Origin: an uncultured Bacilli bacterium
GTDB lineage: Bacteria > Bacillota_I > Bacilli_A > RF39 > UBA660
Assembly (NCBI GenBank): GCA_947624045.1
Contig: CANQIL010000009.1
Span: 1-44,948 of the forward strand
Length of the DNA stretch: 44,948 bases
Reading direction: 5' to 3'
The notes beneath the pieces were generated by a model. The model searched no databases, had not been told where the DNA came from, and saw nothing but the letters and a program-made list of their open reading frames with translations. Positions 16,035 through 25,098 of this stretch are shown piece by piece. The position numbers and the translations under genes were made by a program. The first letter of the stretch is position 1, and each line of letters begins with the position of its first letter.

Positions 16035-17021
16035 ATGTTGACTGATAGACAAGAAAAGGTTTTGAAAATAATTGTTGAAAAATACATAAAAAACCCTATT
16101 CCTGTTGGTTCTAAGTTAGTGGCTAAAATAATGAAATGTTCATCAGCTACCATTCGTAATGAAATGGGTGTGTTAGAAGAACATGAATTATTAGAAAAGA
16201 CCCATACTTCATCAGGAAGAGTACCTTCAAGTAAAGGTTATCGGTATTATGTTGACAACTTAATGGAAGTTAAAAAGATGAAAAACGATGATATGCTAAA
16301 GATCCAAAAAGTCTTTAGTAATCAAATGGCTTTAACTGACGTTATTGAAAAGTCCTTAGAAGTAATATCCGAAATGATGAATTATACAACGGTCATTTTA
16401 GGAAGCAATTCTCATCAAAATTTACTAAAACAAATTGAAGTAGTTCCTATTGATGATGTTAGTATGATAGTCATTATTGTTACGGATAAAGGACATGTTG
16501 AACATAAGCAAATTAAACTATATGAAGTATCCTTAGAAGATGTCAAGAAAACAGTTGGTCTAATTAATAATTTAATCTCAGGTACACCAATTGATGAAGT
16601 TAGTAGTAAGCTAGAGTGTGAAATAAGACCTATTATAGGTAATTATGTTCAACAGCATGAGCAACTATATAATGCTTTCTATCATGTATTTAATGATTTT
16701 ACTAGTAGTGAAGTAAATATTGTTGGTAGAAACAAAATGTTAGAACAACCAGAGTTTAGTACCAATATTGAAAAAATTAAAAATGTCTTCAATAAATTAG
16801 AAAGCAAAACACTTCTTCGTAATATTGAAGAGGATGATGACAATAATATTAAAGTTTATATTGGTGATGAAACTAATATAGATAGTGATGTAACTGTTAT
16901 TAAAACTAAATTTAAAAATGGTTATGAAGAAGGAACAATTGCCATAATTGGACCAAAGAGAATGGAGTATGACCGAGTTGTTTCACTCCTAGAATACATG
17001 AAAGAAAATATAGAAAGGTAG
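16035..17021 (+). CDS. hrcA: Heat-inducible transcription repressor HrcA
   Basis: 328 residues, normal for HrcA. An N-terminal winged helix ('LTDRQEKVLKIIVEKYIKNP', 'SSATIRNEMGVLEE', 'THTSSGRVPSSKGYRYYVD') binds CIRCE. The rest is the GAF-like and dimerisation region ending in 'GPKRMEYDRVVSLLEYM'. The family represses groEL and dnaK operons and needs chaperone activity to stay folded, so it loses activity on heat stress. It is the first gene of hrcA-grpE-dnaK-dnaJ, with AGGAGG before ATG 16035 and two CIRCE sites upstream, so it represses its own operon. Confidence 0.96.
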   Translation: MLTDRQEKVLKIIVEKYIKNPIPVGSKLVAKIMKCSSATIRNEMGVLEEHELLEKTHTSSGRVPSSKGYRYYVDNLMEVKKMKNDDMLKIQKVFSNQMALTDVIEKSLEVISEMMNYTTVILGSNSHQNLLKQIEVVPIDDVSMIVIIVTDKGHVEHKQIKLYEVSLEDVKKTVGLINNLISGTPIDEVSSKLECEIRPIIGNYVQQHEQLYNAFYHVFNDFTSSEVNIVGRNKMLEQPEFSTNIEKIKNVFNKLESKTLLRNIEEDDDNNIKVYIGDETNIDSDVTVIKTKFKNGYEEGTIAIIGPKRMEYDRVVSLLEYMKENIER

Positions 17022-17027
17022 GTAATT

Positions 17028-19486
<2,459 letters not shown>

Positions 19487-19490
19487 TTTA

Positions 19491-19514
19491 AGTAGTCCCC
19501 AATTAGGGGCTACT
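19491..19514 (+). terminator. Hairpin between dnaK and dnaJ (attenuator or processing site)
   Basis: AGTAG-T-CCCC (19491-19500) pairs with GGGGCTACT (19506-19514), a 9-bp stem with one bulged T. The T tail is poor (TTATTCC), so partial termination or 3'-end protection of dnaK mRNA is more likely than a full stop. Confidence 0.55.
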
Positions 19515-19546
19515 TTATTCCATTAAAAGAAAAGGGAGTGAGTTAA

Positions 19547-20692
19547 TTGGCAACGAAAAGAGATTATTACGAAGTCCTTGGTGTTGATAAAAATGCCACT
19601 GAAGCTGATATTAAAAGTGCTTTTCGTAAAAAAGCAAAGGAATTTCATCCGGATTTAAATAAAGATGACCCAAATGCAGCTGAAAAGTTTAAAGAAGCTC
19701 AAGAAGCTTATTCGGTATTATCCGATGAAAGTAAGCGAAAAATGTATGACCAATACGGTCATGCTGGTGTTGATAGTTCAGCTGGTGGTGCCGGATTCAA
19801 TGGTTTCGGTGGTGGCTTTACATCTGACTTTGATTTCGGCGATATTTTTGATACCATCTTTGGCTCAGGTGGTGGCTTTAGTGGCTTTTCTGGTTTTGGT
19901 GGTGGCTCACAACAAAGTCGGGCTAGTCGCGGTAGCGATGTCTTGATGCGAATGGACTTAGACTTTGAAGAAGCTATTTATGGTACAGAAAAGAAATTTT
20001 CCATTGATGTAGTCGAAGAGTGTGATGAATGTCACGGTCGTGGTGGCTTTGATAAAGAAGAATGTCGTACTTGTCACGGTAAAGGAACTATTACAACTGA
20101 GCAACATACTATTTTAGGTTCTTTTATGTCGCAAACTACTTGTTCTGATTGTCATGGTCAAGGCTATACTTATAAACGTAAATGTAGTGAATGTAATGGT
20201 AAAGGTCGTGTAAAAAGAAAGAAAAATCTTACGATAAATATTCCGGCCGGTATAAAAACAGGTGACCGTCAACGAGTAAGTGGTAAAGGTAATCCTGGTA
20301 GTAATGGGGGAAGCAATGGCGACTTATACATTGAATTTGTCGTAGATGAACATGATTATTTTGTTCGTGATAATGATGATATATACTTAGAAGTACCCCT
20401 AACTTTAACCGAAGCTATTTTAGGCTGTAAAAAGGCTATACCAACTCTTTATGGTAACTTAAAAATCAATATAGCAGCAGGTACTAATAGTGGTGATAAG
20501 CAACGTATTAAAGGTAAAGGTGTCGATAATAAATTTGCTCATCATAAAGGAGATATGTATGTAGTTTTTAAAGTATATACACCAAATAAATTATCAAGAG
20601 AACAAAAAAGCTTAATTGAAAAATTAGCTGATACTAATCTAGAAACTGATGAGATAAAAGAATTTAATCGCTTTGTTAAAAAGAATGACTAA
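19547..20692 (+). CDS. dnaJ: Co-chaperone DnaJ (Hsp40), TTG start
   Basis: 381 residues. The J domain has the HPD motif in '[11 protein letters not shown]', stimulating DnaK ATPase. A Gly/Phe-rich stretch follows (about 75-125), then four zinc-binding CxxCxGxG repeats ([32 protein letters not shown]), then two C-terminal beta domains. The start is TTG 19547 with AAGGGAGTG upstream; no ATG fits, and the protein begins exactly at the family start ([12 protein letters not shown]). Confidence 0.96.
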   Translation: MATKRDYYEVLGVDKNATEADIKSAFRKKAKEFHPDLNKDDPNAAEKFKEAQEAYSVLSDESKRKMYDQYGHAGVDSSAGGAGFNGFGGGFTSDFDFGDIFDTIFGSGGGFSGFSGFGGGSQQSRASRGSDVLMRMDLDFEEAIYGTEKKFSIDVVEECDECHGRGGFDKEECRTCHGKGTITTEQHTILGSFMSQTTCSDCHGQGYTYKRKCSECNGKGRVKRKKNLTINIPAGIKTGDRQRVSGKGNPGSNGGSNGDLYIEFVVDEHDYFVRDNDDIYLEVPLTLTEAILGCKKAIPTLYGNLKINIAAGTNSGDKQRIKGKGVDNKFAHHKGDMYVVFKVYTPNKLSREQKSLIEKLADTNLETDEIKEFNRFVKKND

Positions 20693-20709
20693 TGTTAATT
20701 CTTTTTTTC

Positions 20710-20739
20710 TTTACATTTGACTTAAAAATAATTTATAAT
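20710..20739 (+). promoter_or_regulatory. Promoter of the small membrane protein gene
   Basis: TTTACA (20710-20715) and TATAAT (20734-20739) are separated by 18 nt, just after dnaJ. Confidence 0.55.
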
Positions 20740-20763
20740 AATGTTAAAGGGAAGTGTGATAAT

Positions 20764-20970
20764 ATGGAAGAAAAAAAGAATCAAAAAAAGAAAAATCAGA
20801 AAGGTAATAAAAATACTAATATCTTTTTACTTGTTTTAGCTGTTGTTTTAATAGTAGGAATTGTTTTTGGTAGTATTATAATTAATAAAACAATAAATGA
20901 TAATAATGAAAAGAATGTTGAGAGTGATTCAGATATAATTGATGATTTACCTGATAATTTTAAAAATTAA
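20764..20970 (+). CDS. Small single-pass membrane protein
   Basis: 68 residues from ATG 20764. A strongly basic N-terminus (EEKKNQKKKNQKGNK) precedes one hydrophobic helix (about 22-43, IFLLVLAVVLIVGIVFGSII) and an acidic tail (ESDSDIIDDLPDNF), predicting cytoplasmic N-terminus and outside C-terminus. An open frame extends upstream to 20692, but that region holds the promoter. I do not recognise the family. It has its own promoter and terminator and is probably monocistronic. Confidence 0.6.
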   Translation: MEEKKNQKKKNQKGNKNTNIFLLVLAVVLIVGIVFGSIIINKTINDNNEKNVESDSDIIDDLPDNFKN

Positions 20971-20995
20971 GAGTTTTAAAGGCTCTTTTCTTTTT
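20969..20995 (+). terminator. Terminator of the small membrane protein gene
   Basis: AAGAGTT and GGCTCTT form a 7-bp stem (two G-U pairs), followed by TTCTTTTT. Confidence 0.6.
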
Positions 20996-21061
20996 GCCAA
21001 AAACTAGTTATAATAAATTTACAAGGATTAAAGTGGTTGGTATTAAAGGGAGGTTTTTTAA

Positions 21062-21913
21062 ATGACAAAAGGTGATATGTATACTAAAGAAATTTTACAA
21101 AGAATATTAGATGAAGGCTCTTTAGATGAAAATCCTAGACCTCATTATGCTGATGGCACAAAAGCTCATACTTTAAGTGTTAATCATGGAATGTGTACTT
21201 ATGATTTAACTAAGAATGAAAGTCCTATGATAACACTTAGACCTATCGCTATTAAAAGTGCTATTGGTGAATTGTTATGGATTTATCAAGATGAATCTAA
21301 TGACTTAGACTTATTAAGGGATAAATATAAGGTTACTTGGTGGGATGAATGGGATATTGGTAATAGAACAATTGGTACTGTTTATGGTGAAACAGTTAAA
21401 AGACATGAGCTTGTTTCACAGCTTTTGAAAGGTCTAAAAGAAAATCCTGATGGTAGACGGCATATAATTTCTTTATGGCAAGAAGATGACTTTAAAGAAA
21501 AACATGGCTTAAAACCTTGTGCCTTTTTAACTCAATGGAATATTCGCCATGGACGTGATGGAGTTGATTATTTAGATATGTGTCTTACCCAAAGGTCCAG
21601 TGACTTTGCTACGGCAGGTTGTATTAATCAAATGCAATATCTAGTTTTTCAACATTTAATCGCCAGACATCTAAACTTAACACCTGGTCGTTTTACTTGG
21701 TTTTATAATAATATTCAAATTTATGACCGTCATGTTGAACAAGCGAAAGAGCTAATTAAAAGAGAAAGTGTTCCTTGTAATCCAACTATTGAACTAAATA
21801 AAGATAAAACAAACTTTTATGATTTTACACCTGATGATGTCGTTTTAAAAGATTATCCTAAACAATTAATAAAAGAAAAAAATCCCCAATTACACTTCGA
21901 GTTAGGAATATAA
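21062..21913 (+). CDS. thyA: Thymidylate synthase
   Basis: 283 residues. It converts dUMP and methylene-tetrahydrofolate to dTMP and dihydrofolate. The catalytic cysteine is C153 in 'LKPCAFLTQWNI', where most ThyA proteins have PCH. The dUMP/folate segment reads 'QRSSDFATAGCINQMQYLVF' instead of the commoner 'QRSaDvfLGlPFNI', and 'NIQIYDRHVEQAKELI' is typical. These substitutions mark a divergent ThyA subtype that, from memory, also occurs in some Clostridia. AGGGAGG lies before ATG 21062. folA follows 2 nt after the stop and regenerates tetrahydrofolate from the dihydrofolate product. Confidence 0.95.
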   Translation: MTKGDMYTKEILQRILDEGSLDENPRPHYADGTKAHTLSVNHGMCTYDLTKNESPMITLRPIAIKSAIGELLWIYQDESNDLDLLRDKYKVTWWDEWDIGNRTIGTVYGETVKRHELVSQLLKGLKENPDGRRHIISLWQEDDFKEKHGLKPCAFLTQWNIRHGRDGVDYLDMCLTQRSSDFATAGCINQMQYLVFQHLIARHLNLTPGRFTWFYNNIQIYDRHVEQAKELIKRESVPCNPTIELNKDKTNFYDFTPDDVVLKDYPKQLIKEKNPQLHFELGI

Positions 21914-21915
21914 TT

Positions 21916-22398
21916 ATGGATAATTTATACTTAATTGCGGCAATTGGTCAAAATAAAGAATTAGGTAAAGATAATAATCTGTTATGGCATATACCAGAAG
22001 ATTTACGTTTTTTTAAAGAAACTACTCTTAATAAAAATATAATTATGGGAGTAAATACTTATTATTCACTACCTAAAAGATTACCTAATAGAAAACATAT
22101 TGTAATTACTCATCAAAACCGTTATTTAGAAGATACTTTAATATTTCATAATATAGCTGATTTACTAAATTATTGTGAAACAAGTAGGGAAGAGTTTTAT
22201 GTAATTGGAGGAGCTAAAATATATGCTCAATTAATAGAGTATGTATCCAAAATGTATCTTACAAAAATAGCTGATTCTAAAGAAGCAGATGCCTATTTTC
22301 CTGATTTTAATGAAAATGATTTTCTAAAAGAAGTAATTTATTCTGATGAATATGAAGATATTCAATATAAAAGGTTAATTTATACAAGAAAAAAGTAG
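21916..22398 (+). CDS. folA: Dihydrofolate reductase
   Basis: 160 residues. It reduces dihydrofolate with NADPH. Family landmarks are 'LIAAIGQNKELGKDNNLLWH', the acidic residue region 'IPEDLRFFKETT', 'NIIMGVNTYYSLP', and the NADPH loop 'EFYVIGGAKIYAQLI'. The 'MGVNTYYSLP' segment has N where MGR(K/R)T is usual. It is co-transcribed with thyA (2-nt gap) and ends in a bidirectional terminator shared with rnhC. Confidence 0.95.
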   Translation: MDNLYLIAAIGQNKELGKDNNLLWHIPEDLRFFKETTLNKNIIMGVNTYYSLPKRLPNRKHIVITHQNRYLEDTLIFHNIADLLNYCETSREEFYVIGGAKIYAQLIEYVSKMYLTKIADSKEADAYFPDFNENDFLKEVIYSDEYEDIQYKRLIYTRKK

Positions 22399-22415
22399 CG
22401 TTGAACTACTTTTTT
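22389..22415. terminator. Bidirectional terminator between folA and rnhC
   Basis: The perfect 10-bp stem AAAAAAGTAG (22389-22398) / CTACTTTTTT (22406-22415) carries A and T runs on both sides. It overlaps the ends of both genes. Confidence 0.85.
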
Positions 22416-23325
22416 AATATATCAAAGTATGAAGAATTCTATCTGTATTTTTAAAATTATATTTAGCTATTTTTTTTAATTTATCTTCGCCATATTTATC
22501 AACTATCTCTTCCCCAATTTTATCAACTTCACAACCAGCTCCTTTAGGAAGAGGTATATGTAGAGAATCACTTAATTTATTAAATTCTTTTAAAAATAAA
22601 TATCTACTTATAATAGAAGCAGAGGCAACAGCTAAGTTTTTATCTTCAGCTTTAGTCATAAAAGTTATACCTCTTTGAATATCATTTATACCATTTAAGT
22701 ATTCATAATATCTTGCTTCTCTAGCAAACTCATCTACTATAATATAATCATAACTAGGTTTTTCTTCTTGAACTAGTTGATATAAAACTTTATTATGCAT
22801 AATAGCTTTTATTTTATTCATATTAATTTCTTTACTATATTTTTGATTATATTCTTCATTAGTAAGAATTAAACTACGATACTTAACTTTTTTAGCTATT
22901 TCAGGCGCAATCTTCATAATTTTACTATCATCTATTTTTTTAGAATCCCCAACACCAAGTTTTTCTAAAAATTCAACATCTTCTTTTTTTACATAGCAAG
23001 CTGTAACAACAATAGGTCCAAAATAATCTCCGGTACCAACTTCATCAGAACCAACACTACTACAATTAAAATATTTAGCATCAATTTTTTTCTGCTTTTC
23101 TTTATTTTCTTTGGTATTTTCTAAAGCTACTCCCCACATAGCGGCATCAACATCAGCACTTACTCCTTGAAACATAACTTTACCTGATTCATACATGGTA
23201 ATAACCGTATCTTCATCTTGAGCTTGAAAAACGACATAAGGAATAACTTTATCTCTTTTCTTATCTTTATAATATTCAAGCATTTTTTCTTTAATTTCAT
23301 CATTTACTCTAATAACTACGTTCAT
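22414..23325 (-). CDS. rnhC: Ribonuclease HIII
   Basis: 303 residues. It cleaves the RNA strand of RNA-DNA hybrids. The N-terminal TBP-like substrate-binding domain (about 1-85, 'PYVVFQAQDEDTVITMYESG') precedes the RNase H fold with the type-HIII motif 'GSDEVGTGDYFGPIVV' (catalytic D and E), 'LGVGDSKKIDD', 'DYIIVDEFA' and 'AVASASIISRY'. It reads leftward; its own extended -10 promoter lies at 23365-23373. In Bacillus rnhC is also next to cvpA, but in the same direction. Confidence 0.95.
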   Translation of the reverse strand: MNVVIRVNDEIKEKMLEYYKDKKRDKVIPYVVFQAQDEDTVITMYESGKVMFQGVSADVDAAMWGVALENTKENKEKQKKIDAKYFNCSSVGSDEVGTGDYFGPIVVTACYVKKEDVEFLEKLGVGDSKKIDDSKIMKIAPEIAKKVKYRSLILTNEEYNQKYSKEINMNKIKAIMHNKVLYQLVQEEKPSYDYIIVDEFAREARYYEYLNGINDIQRGITFMTKAEDKNLAVASASIISRYLFLKEFNKLSDSLHIPLPKGAGCEVDKIGEEIVDKYGEDKLKKIAKYNFKNTDRILHTLIY

Positions 23326-23364
23326 ACTGTCTCCTTTGTCAAATAAATTTGCTTTTCGCTAAAT

Positions 23365-23373
23365 ATTATAGCA
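23365..23373 (-). promoter_or_regulatory. Extended -10 promoter for rnhC
   Basis: On the minus strand, TGCTATAAT (TGnTATAAT) lies about 40 nt before the rnhC ATG. No good -35 is seen, as is usual for extended -10 promoters. Confidence 0.5.
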
Positions 23374-23419
23374 TATTTCTTCTTAATACGTTATAATTAA
23401 ATAAATTGAGGGTGATTAA

Positions 23420-24085
23420 ATGTCAATATTAGACATCGGAATAATTTTAATATTACTTATGTGCTTTATTGTAGGCTTTAAAAGAGGAGCTATTAAAGAA
23501 GCTGCTTCGTTAATTGGAATTGTTATTGTATTTGTGATAAGCTTTTATTTAATGAAACCAGTTGGCAATTTCTTATGTTTATATTTGCCATTCTTTAAAT
23601 TTAGTGGTATCTTAGAAAATGCTCAATCAATTAATATAATAATTTATCAGTTTATCTCTTTCTTAGTAATATTTTCCTTACTCATAGGAGTATATGCTTT
23701 TTTACTAAAAATTTCTGGTATAGTAGAAAAATTAGTTGATTTAACTATTATTTTATTATTGCCTAGTAAAATAATAGGAGGTATAATTGCTTTTATAACA
23801 GGCTATCTTATTATATTCATTCTGCTACTGTTGCCTTTTAAAAAAGATATCTTAGTAAATGATAGTAAGCTTTATCCTTTTATATTAGATAAAACACCAA
23901 TAATATCTAAGCAAACGCAAAATATAAAGAATTGTATGGATGAAATATATGCTCTTGATAGTAAACTAAATACTAAAGAAGCTGATAATTATACTGTTAA
24001 TTTATTATTAAAATATGATATAGTAAATAAGGAGACTATTAAAACATTAGTTTCTAAAAATAAATTATCTAATATAGATATTTAA
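23420..24085 (+). CDS. cvpA: CvpA-family membrane protein
   Basis: 221 residues with four hydrophobic helices in the first about 140 residues. The diagnostic start is 'DIGIILILLMCFIVGFKRGA' followed by 'KEAASLIG'. The family is named for colicin V production; in Bacillota it is an inner-membrane protein of unclear function. A TATAAT at 23392-23397 is a possible -10, and GAGGGTG precedes ATG 23420. trxA follows 11 nt later, in the same operon. Confidence 0.85.
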   Translation: MSILDIGIILILLMCFIVGFKRGAIKEAASLIGIVIVFVISFYLMKPVGNFLCLYLPFFKFSGILENAQSINIIIYQFISFLVIFSLLIGVYAFLLKISGIVEKLVDLTIILLLPSKIIGGIIAFITGYLIIFILLLLPFKKDILVNDSKLYPFILDKTPIISKQTQNIKNCMDEIYALDSKLNTKEADNYTVNLLLKYDIVNKETIKTLVSKNKLSNIDI

Positions 24086-24096
24086 AAGGAGGATTT

Positions 24097-24399
24097 ATGG
24101 TAGAACTAGAAAATAAAGATGACTTAGATGAGTTATTAAGAAAAGGTTTAGTATTAGTAGATTTTAATGCTACGTGGTGTGGACCTTGTAGACAGTTAAA
24201 ACCAATATTAGAAGAGTATTCTAAAGAGAATAGTGCTTTAAAAATAGTATCTATTGATGTAGATGAACATCCTGAGTTAAGTAAAGAATATGGTATTATG
24301 ACTATACCTAATTTAAAATTAATGAAAGATGGATTTATTATTAAAGAGCATATTGGTTTTATGACTAAAGATGAGTTAGATAGTTTTATAAAAGATTAG
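24097..24399 (+). CDS. trxA: Thioredoxin
   Basis: 100 residues, a single thioredoxin fold with the redox motif WCGPC in 'VDFNATWCGPCRQLKPILEE', the buried 'IDVDEHPELSKEY', and the cis-proline segment 'IMTIPNLKLMKDG'. It reduces protein disulfides in the cytosol using thioredoxin reductase. AAAGGAGG is placed well before ATG 24097. Several extracellular proteins in this window are Cys-containing, but a link is only inference. Confidence 0.94.
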   Translation: MVELENKDDLDELLRKGLVLVDFNATWCGPCRQLKPILEEYSKENSALKIVSIDVDEHPELSKEYGIMTIPNLKLMKDGFIIKEHIGFMTKDELDSFIKD

Positions 24400-24421
24400 T
24401 ATTTGTAAATGAAGTGTTAAT

Positions 24422-24460
24422 AATTATGAAGAAATAAAATTTTTTTCATAATTTTTTATT
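24422..24460 (+). terminator. Terminator of cvpA-trxA
   Basis: AATTATGAA (24422-24430) pairs with TTCATAATT (24445-24453), with a following T-rich run. Confidence 0.65.
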
Positions 24461-24465
24461 TTTTT

Positions 24466-24997
24466 CTTTTATGTGAAGTTTTTTATTATGTCAAGTATTA
24501 CTATAAAAAGCTTATTTTATGGGCTTTTTTAACTCATTTTCTTGACATAATAATTTTTAAAGTTTATAACATTTTAACTTTGCCATTTTTTAATATTTAA
24601 TCTTGTCTTTTACAGCTATCTACAAATTTATAATTTATATAAGTTTTTTTATGAATAGTTTATAATAACAAAACAATTTTTTGAAATTTATTATATTGCT
24701 TAAAGCTTTAAAAATATAGTTAAAATATGTATAAAAATCATATGTTGCTTACTCTTTTATCTGAAAATTTATTTTTTATTTTTATCAAATTCACTTTCCA
24801 TTATTTTTATAAAATAATTTTTAATTTAACTTATTTATAATTTATTTTGAGTGCTAAGAAAAGCATATTAGTCTAAAAATAATTAAAGAAATCGCAGACA
24901 ATTAATATATTATGTCAAGGAATTTAATTAAAAAAGGCTTATAAAATAAAGCTCTTTATGGTAATACTTTGACATAATAAAAAACTTCACATAAAAG
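24466..24997. repeat. Long imperfect inverted repeat around a non-coding AT-rich core
   Basis: The left arm (24466-24552) and right arm (24908-24997) are inverted copies. The outer 29 bases are identical and the whole about 85 percent. Each arm holds a hairpin with a T run (AAAAGC...GCTTTTTT type) bounded by TTATTATGTCAA and TTGACATAATA in inverted order. The 355-nt core (24553-24907) shows no credible gene. The block fills most of the 699-nt gap between trxA and surface-protein copy 4. It could be a miniature inverted-repeat element or a duplicated regulatory module. Confidence 0.7.
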
Positions 24998-25000
24998 CAA

Positions 25001-25020
25001 TTATGTGAAATTTCACATAA
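25001..25020. promoter_or_regulatory. Perfect 20-bp palindrome upstream of the copy 4 promoter
   Basis: TTATGTGAAATTTCACATAA is perfectly symmetric and ends 4 nt before the -35 element at 25025. Another TTCACATAA half-site lies just upstream at the right end of the long inverted repeat. It looks like an operator or activator site of an unidentified dimeric regulator. It differs from CRP sites in having 4 rather than 6 bases between TGTGA and TCACA. Confidence 0.6.
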
Positions 25021-25024
25021 TCAC

Positions 25025-25055
25025 TTGACATGACGGTATGGGGGGGGGGTATGAT
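25025..25055 (+). promoter_or_regulatory. Poly-G promoter of surface-protein copy 4 (19-nt spacer)
   Basis: TTGACA (25025-25030), ten G (25040-25049) and TATGAT (25050-25055). The spacer is 19 nt. The leader to the start codon ends in AAAGGTG, the best ribosome site of the family. Confidence 0.75.
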
Positions 25056-25098
25056 ATAGTTAAGTAAAAATAGAAACAGTGGAAAAAAAGGTGTTAGT

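Noticed and set aside
25001-25020. CRP/FNR binding site
   Set aside because: TGTGA and TCACA are separated by four bases, not the six of CRP sites, and the half-site differs from the TTGAT of FNR.
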